A DNA stretch of 64,000 nt. Origin: Salvia splendens (taxonomy: Eukaryota; Streptophyta; Magnoliopsida; Lamiales; Lamiaceae). Under the pieces are notes generated by a model, which ran no database searches, had not been told where the DNA came from, and saw only the letters and a list, made by a program, of their open reading frames with translations. How positions within the stretch are numbered: position 1 is the first letter of the stretch; the number at the start of each line of letters is the position of its first letter. The stretch lies in assembly GCF_004379255.2 (NCBI RefSeq), contig NC_056053.1:23928188-23992187 (forward strand). Reading direction: 5' to 3'. Positions 11,684 to 22,718 of this stretch are shown here, in pieces. The position numbers were made by a program, and so were the translations under genes.

Positions 11684-11736
11684 GGCCCCTGCGCAAGGAT
11701 GACACGCATAAATCGAGAAATGGTCCAAATTTTTTT
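11626..11736 (+). ncRNA. U6: U6 spliceosomal snRNA (variant 5' loop)
   Basis: The highly conserved U6 core is intact: GATACAGAGAAGATTAGC holds the ACAGAGA box that contacts the 5' splice site, and the segment up to AAATGGTCC is colinear with plant U6. A run of seven T (730-736) serves as Pol III terminator. The oddity is the 5' stem-loop: GTCCC pairs with GGGAC as usual, but the normal TTCG tetraloop is replaced by the ten-base TTTGGGTTTG, and the following base of ACATCCG is C. With a good promoter and terminator the gene could be expressed. It may equally be a diverged copy among many U6 loci. Confidence 0.93.
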
Positions 11737-11852
11737 GTTGATTATTTTTTTTTCACTTCTTTCTTTTATATTAGTATGGTTATTTTATTTTTATATTATT
11801 ATTATTTTTCACTTCTTTTCTTTTATATTAGCATGGTTATTTTATTTTTATA

Positions 11853-12291
11853 CTCCCTCCGTCCGTGATTAAATGTCTCATATTTGACCGGCACGGATTT
11901 TAAGAAATTGTGTGACTTTATATAGGAAAGTTGGTAGAAAAGTTAGTAGAACGTGAGTCCTACTTTTATATATTGGTTTTATTATAAAATGTAGGTGGAA
12001 TGAGTTAATGGAATGTATGGTCCACTTATTTTATTTTTATACTCCCTCCGTCCGTGATTAAATGTCTCATATTTGACCGGCACGGATTTTAAGAAATTGT
12101 GTGACTTTATGTAGGAGAGTTGGTAGAAAAGTTAGTAGAACGCGAGTCCTAATTTTATATATTGGTTTTATAATAAAATGAGTTAGTGTAATGTAGGGTC
12201 CACTTACCAAATAGAATAAAAGTGAAATGAGGCATTTAATAGCGGACGGATAAAAATGAAAAATGAGACATTTAATGGCAGACGGAGGGAG
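11853..12291. mobile_element. Stowaway MITE with internal tandem duplication
   Basis: Left end CTCCCTCCGTCCGTG and right end GACGGAGGGAG, TA on both sides. The left part, including its AT-rich left flank, is present twice with a 189-base period (TIR starts near 11853 and 12042), so there are two left ends and one right end. Confidence 0.8.
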
Positions 12292-12407
12292 TATTATTAT
12301 TTTTTTCACTTCTTTTCTTTTATATTAGTATGGTTATTTTATTTTTATATTATTGAATACCTTTTATTTTTGTAATATTAATTTAGGGACTACAACCCTA
12401 AAAACTA

Positions 12408-12669
12408 CTCCCTCTGTTGCAACCTAAATAAGACGTTCCCTATTTTAGTAATAATTTACTCACTCATCTCTCATACTTTTTCCTCCCTTCTCATTCTTTA
12501 TACTTTTATTTGTCTTACTTTACGTCTCTTTTACTTTGTTTTTTTTCTCTTACTTTATATTCAATCTTATGTTATTCTTACTAGTATTAACAATTTAATT
12601 AACTAAGCACCACTACCTAAAATCTTGTGCCAAAATAGAAAATTCTTAATTAGGTCGGGACATAGGGGG
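12408..12669. mobile_element. Stowaway-type MITE (262 bp)
   Basis: Left end CTCCCTCTGTTGC, degenerate right end, TA both sides. The interior (TACTCACTCATCTCTCA, CTAAATAAGACG) matches in reverse a degraded copy near 19905-20132. Confidence 0.65.
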
Positions 12670-12710
12670 TACTATACTGCAAAAAGATAAAACACTCAAA
12701 TATTTTATCT

Positions 12711-13114
12711 GGGTAAATGACCAAAAAAATTATGAAGTTTGATCAAATTCTGGTCTATCCCGCAACTTTTAAAAATGACCAATTATATCATAAATCTGAT
12801 ATTTTTCTCAGTTGTCACATATTATAAAATTTCATCATGCTATGTTCCTGAATCTATCAATGTAACATGTATATATATATATAAATTAAAGACATAGTTG
12901 ACTAAATGTATTAAATGACGTCATTTAAATAGATAGATATTTTGTTCGTTTGATATTTTCTGATTACCAAAAGTATACATAATTATTCCTAAATTAAAGA
13001 CTATGAGATAATTAAAAAAATATTAAAATTATGATTTAATTAACTATTTTAAAAATTGTGGATGGTATCGATTATAATTTGACCGAACTTCATAGTTTAT
13101 TTAGCCATTCGCCC
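12711..13114. mobile_element. Long-TIR (Mutator-like) MITE
   Basis: Ends GGGTAAATGACC and GGGCGAATGGCT begin an imperfect inverted repeat of roughly 45 bases that contains TATGAAGTT and GGTCAAATT on both sides. The flanks share only TTTTAT, so the target duplication is imperfect. No coding capacity. Confidence 0.6.
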
Positions 13115-13299
13115 TTTTATTTATACTGCAAAAGATAAAAACTTAAATATTATATCTCAAATATTTTATTTGTACATATATTCATAGGGTCGTACTATAG
13201 TCGATAACTGAAATTTTGTCCAAAATTAAAACAAATCTTAGCCCTTGGATTCTTAGATTGGATGATTGTTATAAGTTATATTATTAGACTAAAATGTTA

Positions 13300-13551
13300 C
13301 TCCTTTCGTCCCACAATAATTGTCACTCTTGGTGGTGGCACGGGTTTTACGAAATGTAAAAAAAAGTTGGTTGGAAAAGTTAGTGGAAGGTGGGACCCAT
13401 TTTTTTATATTGGTTTTATAGTAAAATGTGAGTGCAGTGAGTTAGTGGGATATGAGACATACTTACCATTTATGGTAAAAATGAAGTGTGACAATTATTA
13501 TGAGACGAACTGAAATGGAAAAGAGTGTCAATTATTGTGGGAATGAGGGAG
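13300..13551. mobile_element. Stowaway-type MITE (252 bp)
   Basis: Left end CTCCTTTCGTCCCAC and right end matching in inverse orientation (GGGAATGAGGGAG), TA on each side. The interior includes the common GGCACGGGTTTTA segment. Confidence 0.8.
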
Positions 13552-13911
13552 TACATTATTAGCCAAACTACATTATTAGACTAAAATATGACATTCTTAG
13601 CTAAGTAACATTATTAGATGACACTTGACATTAATCTGACCATTAAATCACAAGATCCAATGGAATATAAGTGTTTTAATTTTGAATACTATTTAACTTA
13701 TTAAATCTGAATACATCCCTGTATACATATATTGCTTGTATACCATTGGTAATTACCAAAAAAAACCATGGAAATAAATGTCTATAGTATTTCTGAACTT
13801 CTTTTTGGACAAGTTCATTTTTTACTAATAATATTATAATTATTTTTTATTAAAATTTGTATTATCTCAAATATCTATATTTTAAGTTCATTTTATACTA
13901 ATATTATTATA

Positions 13912-14170
13912 GGGTAGTGATAAAATGTAAACTCATATATTGTACAAACTCCAAACTATGACTTGGACCATTAAAAAATATCAACAGATAACAAAATAGT
14001 AGCAACAGAAAATGTCAACACAGTGTCAATACAAATCAACACAACATCAATTGTTAACATTTTATGTTGCTACTATTTTGTCATTTGTTGACATTTTTTA
14101 ATGGTTCAGATCATAGTTTGCCGTTTGTACCATATTTATTTGCATTTAAATACATTCCTATTATTATAAT
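13912..14170. repeat. Foldback (hairpin) element
   Basis: An imperfect inverted repeat of about 90 bases per arm. The left arm includes CCATTAAAAAATATCAACAG and CAAAATAGTAGCAAC; the right arm has GTTGCTACTATTTTG and CATTTTTTAATGGTTC. A short CAACACAACATCAA-rich loop separates them. Likely a MITE, but the terminal duplication was not resolved. Confidence 0.65.
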
Positions 14171-14400
14171 CATTTTTTATTTTATTACTTTTTTATTTTG
14201 TATTGAAACTCGTATTATCTCAAATATCTATATTTTTATCAAATTGAAGGTAGTATAACTATTTACGGTATTACGAGTAATTAAATATTCCGTCACACAC
14301 ACAAAAAATTCTAAATTAGTCTACATGAATTAATTAAAACCAAAAATCGGAATCCAAACAGCACCTTTCTCACTTCCAAAAATAGACAAGGAGGAGAGCA

Positions 14401-15702
14401 AAAGAGAGAGCAAGAGACTCGGGAACAGCATCACCAGCCATTGAACACATTGTCCGAATCCATCTCTCTCTCTCTATCTCTTGAGTTCTTCACTCATTAG
14501 TCATTACCGTGTTTCATCTCTCCACACACTGTACGGTTTTTCTCTCTTCTTCCTCGCCATTTCTCTTGGAATTCGATAAGCTTCCAAGTGGTGAGTGAGT
14601 TTGCTGCCTTTGCATTCAACAATGCCGACAGTTTTGCTTGTTTATGCTGTTGCACAGAGCTTCTTCTCTTCAAAAAGAGCAATCTTTTTGCCAGAAATCT
14701 CTCTCTGTTTTTGTGGAATGCTTTTAATTTGGTTGTTTTTTTGGAATGGGAGGGGAATTTGTTGTTGATTTTACAATGTGAAGTTAGGTGTTGTAGCATT
14801 CAATCAAATGTTTATGATTCAAGTTCAATTTTTCATCACTCTTTTTGCCAGAAATCTATCTCTATCTCTCTCTGTTTTTGTGGAGTACTTTTAATTTGAT
14901 TATATTTTTGTAATGGGAGGGGAATTTGTTGTTGGTTTTGCAATGTGAAGTTAGGTGTTGAAGCACTCAATCAAATGTTTATGATTCAAGATGAGTTTTT
15001 TTTAACTCTTTGCTGTGTGTTTGTATGTGGTGGATCATGAATTTTCATTTCATTTTTAAATTTCTTTGGGATGTAAATTTTTTCTTCTGCAGACCTAAAC
15101 ATGGGAGTAAATGCTTGGTACTAACTCACTACTTCATTGAAGGCATCAATAACTATCTCTGAGCTCTCTCTCTGAAGGTGTAAAAACTTAAAAGATTTAT
15201 GATATTATGCATTCTTGTGGTCTTGTAGATATATCTCAACTCTAGAAAAATAATAGTAGTGCTAATAATTGCTTGTTCTTTAGCATAAAGCAATTCAATA
15301 AATAAGCATCAAATTACATCGGCCTCACAATGTGAAGGTTTATAGCAACTTTACTCAATTATGGATTGCTTTGTTATCAGTTCTTATCCTTAAACAGTTC
15401 AAATTCTGGAGTGAAAATAAAGGAAAATATTTGGAAAGTGATACACTGGCCTTTGATGTTGCTACTTTGTTATATCTCATCTCTGTCACTTCTTTGCTTT
15501 TTACTATTTTCATTTTTCACACTTTTTCCCCTTTTACTTTGGGTATGGTTGGTGGGAGTGGAGTTTGTTTCTCTGGTTTCCCTTTGAAGGGATAGCATTG
15601 CTTATCTCTTTAGTAGTTTGGTTTGCCCGTTCGACTCTAAATCGACTACTAATGGTTGCATTTTCTCAGTCATGATCCTTAACCATGTGCCTATCTTTGC
15701 AG
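14401..15702 (+). other. Probable 5' UTR and 5' UTR intron of the ICR gene
   Basis: A CT-rich leader (about 14401-14588) ends at CCAAGTG|GTGAGT, a good donor. An acceptor TCTTTGCAG at 15694-15702 precedes the ATG exon. The intervening intron would be ~1.1 kb and contains a ~165-base tandem duplication (about 14675-14990). The short frames inside it are not conserved. UTR limits are inference. Confidence 0.5.
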
Positions 15703-15758
15703 AGCCTTGAGTCGGTCGAGCGAGCCTTAGCTAGCTTCACCTGCTGAGATTGTACGTT

Positions 15759-17549
15759 ATGCAGACCACTAAACCGAGGTATGTATGAACACGTTTTTTT
15801 TTTGTGTGTAGCATTTTTTAATCCCATTTTGCTTGTTTTTTGATCAGCTGTGGTTTGTCTTGTGGTTCATGAAGTTGATTCTTATGTTTGAGACATTTTT
15901 TATGGTTTTGTTTGAGTGTAGACCGGGCTCTCTCGACGTCCCTCAAAAGCCTTCTCCTGCCACACCTCGTGCAGCCCGGAAGCTCAAAACTCCCGGATCA
16001 GATCTGGATTCGTTTTCATCACCAAAGAGCCAGACACCCAAGGATATGAGTCCTAAAGTTGTTGGGAAGTCTCCACGAAGCCCAGCAATGGAGGTGCATA
16101 TACCTTTCGATTCGAGCATCCAAATTTCATCGAAAACGGACATGTTTAGTTTGATTAGCAGAAGATGCAAGTAGTAATATGCATTTGTTTATCTATGCTA
16201 ATGATGTAATGTTTGAACTTATTTTTGTCGTGTGGTAGAAAAAGAGAGCACCGAGCAGGGTGTCCGATTTGGAGGCTCAGCTGCAGGATGAGCTGAAGAA
16301 GGTGAAGGAGCAGCTGAGCTCGTCCGAGTCATTGAAGAAAAAGGCTCTGCAGGAGGCGGACGAAGCCAAGAAGCAGCTTGCAGCCATGTCGTCTAAGCTC
16401 GAGGAAACACAGAACCAACTAAAGGAGCTCTCGGACTCTGAGGAGGCTCGGGTGCAGGAGCTGCGTAAGGTGTCTCAGGACCGAGACAAAGTCTGGCAGT
16501 CGGAACTGGAGGCTGTGCAGAAGCAGCACTCGATGGACTCTTCTGTGTTGGCTTCTGCCCTGAACGAAACGCAGAAGCTCAAGCTCCAGCTGGATCGGGT
16601 GACCGAGTCCCAAGCCTCCCAAGCTAGGGAGATTCGGAGGCTGAGAGACGAGCTCACAGAGGCTCTTGAGTTGGTCGAGAAGCTCGAGAAAGAGTTGAAC
16701 GATAGCAGAAAATCGGAATGTCAGGCGATTGAGGAAGCTGGCAAGGCTCTAATGCTGCTGGAAGTCGTGAAGACGACTGAGGAAGCTCTGCGGATGGAGC
16801 ATGCCAACGCAAACGTCTCATTGCTGGCTGAGGTGGAGGATGCGAGGAACAAAGCAGACGCGCTTGAGGATCTTGTCAGCAAACTCAAGGATGATCTTGC
16901 TAGTAGTGAAAATGGCGACGAACACGCCTCTGATGGTCTGAAATGCAAAACAGACAAGCTAAGGGGCGCGCTTGAGGCTGCAGAGAGGAGGTACCAAGAC
17001 CAGTACCTCCAGAGCACGTTGCAGATCAGAGACGCGTACGAGCTAGTGCAGCACGTAGAGTCAGAGTCGCTGCAGAGAGAATCCGAGCTGGTGGAGGCGC
17101 TGAACGAGTCTCGTGTTGAGATTGAGGTACTGAAGGCGAAACTGATTGAAAAGGGAAAGGAAAAGTCAGAATCCGAGGTAGAAGCGATGCAAACGAGCAT
17201 AATGGAAAAAGAGGCACACCTCCAAAGCATCAATGAAGAAAACGAGGCTCTAAAATCCGAGATCTTGAAAAGGGAGAAGACGAAAGACGAGGTGGATGCT
17301 GCGAACGCGGAGATGGAGGGGGAGATGAGGAGGCTGAAGGTGCAGTCGGAGCAGTGGAGGAAGGCGGCTGAGGCAGCGGCCTCCATGCTATCCAACGGGA
17401 AGTGTGTCGAGAGGACGGGATCGTTGGGCTACGACACAGTTGGTGGGAAGGTAGGCTCAGAAGAGACAGATGGGGAGTCTCCTAAGAAGAAAAATGGGAA
17501 TATGCTGAGGAAGATTGGTGTGCTGCTGAAGAAAGGGCAACATAAATGA
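15759..17549 (+). CDS. ICR/RIP family: interactor of constitutive active ROPs
   Basis: Three exons, 15759-15778, 15922-16093 and 16239-17549, give 500 residues. After a Pro/Ser-rich N-terminus (TPRAARKLKTPGSD ... KSPRSP) comes a nearly continuous coiled coil from about residue 70 to 440, opening with the family QDELKK motif (80-85). The C-terminal signature QWRKAAEAAASML (436-448), shown in ICR1/RIP1 to be needed for binding active ROP GTPases, is intact. The tail KKKNGNMLRKIGVLLKK is basic and hydrophobic, fitting membrane or nuclear targeting as in ICR proteins. ICRs link ROP signalling to exocyst, microtubules and auxin-dependent polarity. The length is nearer ICR2-4 type than the ~340-residue ICR1, so no numbered symbol is given. 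Confidence 0.92.
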
Positions 17550-17759
17550 AGTTGGCTAAGGTTTTGTTTCATTGTTTTGAATAATTGATGCAGTTCTTGA
17601 TTTGATCACTTTGTGAGTTTTTATAGACAATCTTGTCTGAAATTTTTAGGAGAATTAGTGCAGATGCTTAATCACTAGATGTAATAATCTTGTATAGTTG
17701 ATATGCTCAACTGTTATGAACTCTCTCGCTCCCACCTGGAGAAAAATTCTGGTGTGTTA

Positions 17760-19581
17760 GGTCATCCGCAACGCGTCTCGTTGCCATCTCTATCTCGTCT
17801 CGGCGAGACGAGACGGCATCGAGACGGCGTTGCAGCCCCGCGTCTCGTCCCGGTCTCGGCGCGTCTCGTCCCAGCGAGACGGTTGGCGCGCCAGCGCCAT
17901 GTGGCGCGCGTTGGCGCTAGGCGTGACGCCCACTCGCCGGCCTGCGAGTGGGCGTCGTCGCGCTGACGCAATAAATCATTTTTTTAAAATTCAATTTTAA
18001 TAAAAAAAAATTAAAAAACGGTCATATAACTGTTCAACGGTTATTTTTTTTTTTATTTTTTAAATTCTATAAATACTCTTCCTTCATCCTCATTATACAT
18101 ACAAACATACATCTATTCTTCTCAAATCATCTTTATTTCCTCTCCAATTTTCATCTCACCTTTCCAATTTTCATCACAAAATGTCCGGCGACAAAAACTC
18201 TGGCAGCTCCGGCGGCTTTGACATAAACGCGTTTGGCGACTAGGGGGCATGTACAATGTCTTGGGTGGTTCCGGTTCGTCGACGCCGGGCACCCAAGGCT
18301 CGTCGACGCTGACGGCGTACCAACCACCCCATTTTGATGTGGATGCATACGCTCGTCTCTCCACTCCGAGGTATTCGCAGGGATTATCCCAAATTAGGGA
18401 AGATTACCCTGATGAACCCAATCCGGAAGGAGGACGAGGCGGTGGAAGCTCTATACAGCCGCAAGGACACGGCGGCTCTGTACAACGCCCGGGTCAACGT
18501 CTCGTACGATCCCATCGTCGGGAATCAACAAACTCAGAAGTGTTTTTGGGAAAAGGTCACCGACGCCTACAACGAGAATAAGCAAAAGGGGTCCCGCCGC
18601 CGCACATTGAAGATGCTCCGCAGTCATTTTGACCGAGTCGACAGAGAAGTCAAAAAATTTTGCGGGATCTACAAGAATGAAGCGGCGAATTACCAAAGCG
18701 GAGCCAGTGGAGCCGACATTCTGAGCGGCTTTGTGAGTCTTTTTTTACGACAACGGCAAAGAATTCAAACATGTCGATCTTTGGGAGGTGGTCAGAGACG
18801 AGGAAAGGTGGGCTAGCGGTGCACAATCCAGCACAGGTTCGACCTCGAAACGCATGAAGCACACGGCGGGTGGTCAATACTCGTCTAATGAGGGCGGTTC
18901 AGGCAGCGCCGCATAAGAGTTTGTCTCACAGGAGGTTGAGGGCACGACCACCGATGCAGGGGGGTCCTCCCGTGGGTGCCGTCGGCCGCAAGGGACCAAG
19001 GCGGTGAAGGTGGCTAGAGGGAGGAGGGGCCGAGGCGAATCAAGCCAGGCGGGCTCGGGCTCGAACAACCTAATGTCCATGTACTTGGTCGCCACGATGG
19101 CTGACACTTCCCGCATGACGCCTCCCCAATATCAAGCCCATCTTGCCGGAATTGAGTATCTGGCAAGATAAATTGGTATTCCGCCTCTAGGTAGCTTGAG
19201 TGCACCGCCACCGCCTTCGGGGGATAATTCGCCGGCAGAGTAGTTTTTAAGTGTGTAATTTTTAATTTCTAGTATTTTAAATTATGTCTTTTTTATTTAT
19301 TTTTTTAGATTTTAATTATGTATATTTTTTTTGTTTTTTTAGGATTTTAAATTGTAATTTTATTTTATTTAATAAGGTGTGTTTTTATTAATTGAATTTG
19401 ATGGAAATAAAAATAAAAAATGAAATTGAATGAATAGTTAACGGATGATATGATTAAGAGATGGAGGGTTGCAAGTGCTGTCTCTTAGTTAAGAGATAGG
19501 ATGAAAAGTACAGTGAGGCTCATAAATAGTGAAGAGATGAGACGGTTAAGAGACGGATAAAAGACAGCGTTGCGGATGGCC
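17760..19581 (+). mobile_element. Harbinger element with decayed ORF1, no transposase
   Basis: Ends GGTCATCCGCAACGC and GGCCATCCGCAACGC form near-perfect inverted repeats, each bordered by TTA (17757-17759, 19582-19584); total 1822 bp. The interior carries one recognisable gene remnant, ORF1 (Myb/trihelix-like). No stretch resembling the Harbinger DDE nuclease is present, so the element is non-autonomous. The subterminal parts are rich in GAGACG/CGTCTC motifs that could bind transposition proteins. Confidence 0.88.
18181..19243 (+). pseudogene. PIF/Harbinger ORF1 (Myb/SANT-like) pseudogene
   Basis: Starting at the ATG at 18181 (MSGDKNSGSSGGFD) the frame hits TAG at 18241, and matching sequence continues in other frames. 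The core, about 18390-18720, reads KEDEAVEALYSRKD, then YDPIVGNQQTQKCFWEKVTDAYN, SRRRTLKMLRSHF and KFCGIYKNE. This is the trihelix-like DNA-binding region typical of Harbinger ORF1 proteins, often annotated as NAM-associated or glutathione S-transferase T3-like. Downstream pieces (TSKRMKHTAGGQYSS, QAGSGSNNLMSMYLV) continue the family C-terminus with further stops. At least two frameshifts and three stops make it non-functional. Confidence 0.8.
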
Positions 19582-19584
19582 TTA

Positions 19585-20350
19585 TGTCTGGATTTATTGA
19601 TTTGATATTTATGTGTAAAGAATTAAAGACGTGATTAACTAGATTTATTAAACAAGAATAATTTATAGTCTCACATCATATATAATTTTTTCCAAATCCA
19701 GGATTGGTCAGACCATTGATAAAAATGTTAAAATTATTTTATAATTAGATATTTTTAAATTTTGAGATTGATCTGAAATTGGTGAATATCTAATATTCTC
19801 GCAATTTGCCTCTTTTTATTATGACATGTGTCATATTTAAGTGCATTACATTATAGGACAATGAGGGTATTATATAACTAAAATTCTCCTATGAAATACT
19901 CAATTTGTCACACCATAAGCGAGACGTTTCTATCGGGTAGAGATTTAAGAAAATGACGTCTTAAGTGAAGAGAGAAAAAAATGGGAGAGAGAATAAAATA
20001 GAGAAGTGAAAATATTATACGGTACTATTATTAGTAATTATGTTATGTATTTTACTAACAAAATGAAATGACTCAATTTAGGTGAGACTGTAAAAAAAAA
20101 AGATTACGAATCGATATAATGAGACAAAGGAATATCAATCAAGAATCTTTTAACTTTTTTCCGTAAATTAAAACTGATCAATAATTGTTTTCCATTTATA
20201 TGGCAATTATATTGAACCTTTGATTTATTGGTAGAAGGGATACGCCTAGTATATGAATATAGTACTATATGAATATGATGCACTCTTTCATCAAATAAAA
20301 ATTAATTAAAATACCAGTAAGCGACATAATATTTCAAAAAAAGAACCTAA
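19585..20350. other. Intergenic with degraded MITE
   Basis: About 19905-20132 is a degraded Stowaway-like element related in inverse orientation to 12408-12669 (GAGACG, AGAGAGAATAAAATAG). Nothing else recognisable. Confidence 0.45.
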
Positions 20351-20361
20351 GCACTCCACAA

Positions 20362-20461
20362 AGCCCAATATTAGTAAGCCCAACAAAGTCCCCTCTTTAT
20401 GGGCTTTAAAGCCCAATATGAAAATTGAGCTCCTATTTATTATGTCGTCAAATTAGGGTTT
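20362..20461 (+). promoter_or_regulatory. RPS23 promoter: site II motifs and telobox
   Basis: AGCCCA/TGGGCT hexamers recur at about 20361, 20377, 20399 and 20410, followed by TTAGGGTTT (20453-20461), the reverse complement of the telobox AAACCCTAA, about 70 bases before the ATG. Telobox plus site II is the known signature of plant ribosomal-protein promoters. Confidence 0.75.
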
Positions 20462-20531
20462 TACGCCATTCGCTCAAGCTCATACTTTAAGGCGCTACTC
20501 TCCGTTCCTGAGTTTTCACAAATCAGCAACA

Positions 20532-21998
<1,467 letters not shown>

Positions 21999-22718
21999 GT
22001 GATTTTGCTGCTAATGTTTTTGATGAAATGCTGAATCTTTGTTTTGCTCTTCTTTTTTTGTCTTTCTTCAGTTTATGTCAAACTTCTATTTCGTTATATG
22101 TAAGAGTTCGTGAACAAGCATTCAGTGAATTTATTGGCTATTTTTAGTTTCAGGTTCGATTGGAAAATTCGGTGATCAGTATTTTAAGTAATTTAGATAT
22201 ATTCTCTAGTTATTTTGCGTTTTTTACATTCTTTTCTATTATTTAAGCACAGATAAAGTTAGGCGCTCCTTGTATTTTATTCAATCTCCATAAATATTAA
22301 AGTGAAAAAATCAATTTCTAGCAAGTGTAGCAATTTGATAAACTATAATTTCATGCAAAAGTATAAACACAGCTAAATCTTATGTACATGGATCGAAGTG
22401 TATTAGAAACATAGTCTACAAAAACATTCACAACCAAATCTCCCAAATACTGTATCTGTTCTGTAAATCCAATTGGTTTGTGTTGGAAATCTTATACGCA
22501 AATCAATCAACAGCAGTATGATCAAATCTAAGACTTTTGAGCACAGAGAAGAAGAAAAAGTAAGAGAACGTGTATTGGCAACTCATAAATACAAATAAAT
22601 CCTTCTCTTTGTGCCTGTTCTTCTTAAGGAGACGTCGAGCGAAAATGGCTTCATTTTGCATCATGAGCAACCTTCACTGATTCTGATTGAACTACATGAA
22701 CTGAGAACTAGGTCTAGA
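21999..22718. other. Convergent 3' flanks of RPS23 and the Ser-rich gene
   Basis: Two 3' UTRs face each other here. No further gene seen. Confidence 0.5.

Larger units (their letters stand above)
11737..14400. other. Intergenic MITE cluster
   Basis: No gene. Holds several Stowaway-type elements, a Mutator-like MITE and a foldback element listed separately. Three copies of a ~50-base AT-rich unit with CACTTCTTT and ATGGTTATTTTA lie at about 11748, 11807 and 12301, the last interrupted by a Stowaway insertion. Confidence 0.6.

Noticed and set aside
11632..11868. Plus-strand frame of 78 codons
   Set aside because: It lies over the U6 gene and AT-rich repeats.
16419..17395. Minus-strand frames up to 224 codons opposite the ICR coiled coil
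   Set aside because: Ser/Ala-rich antisense of a Glu/Lys/Ala-rich coiled coil; no independent signal.
17760..19581. Searched both strands for a Harbinger DDE nuclease
   Set aside because: No frame with nuclease-like motifs; only ORF1 text is present.
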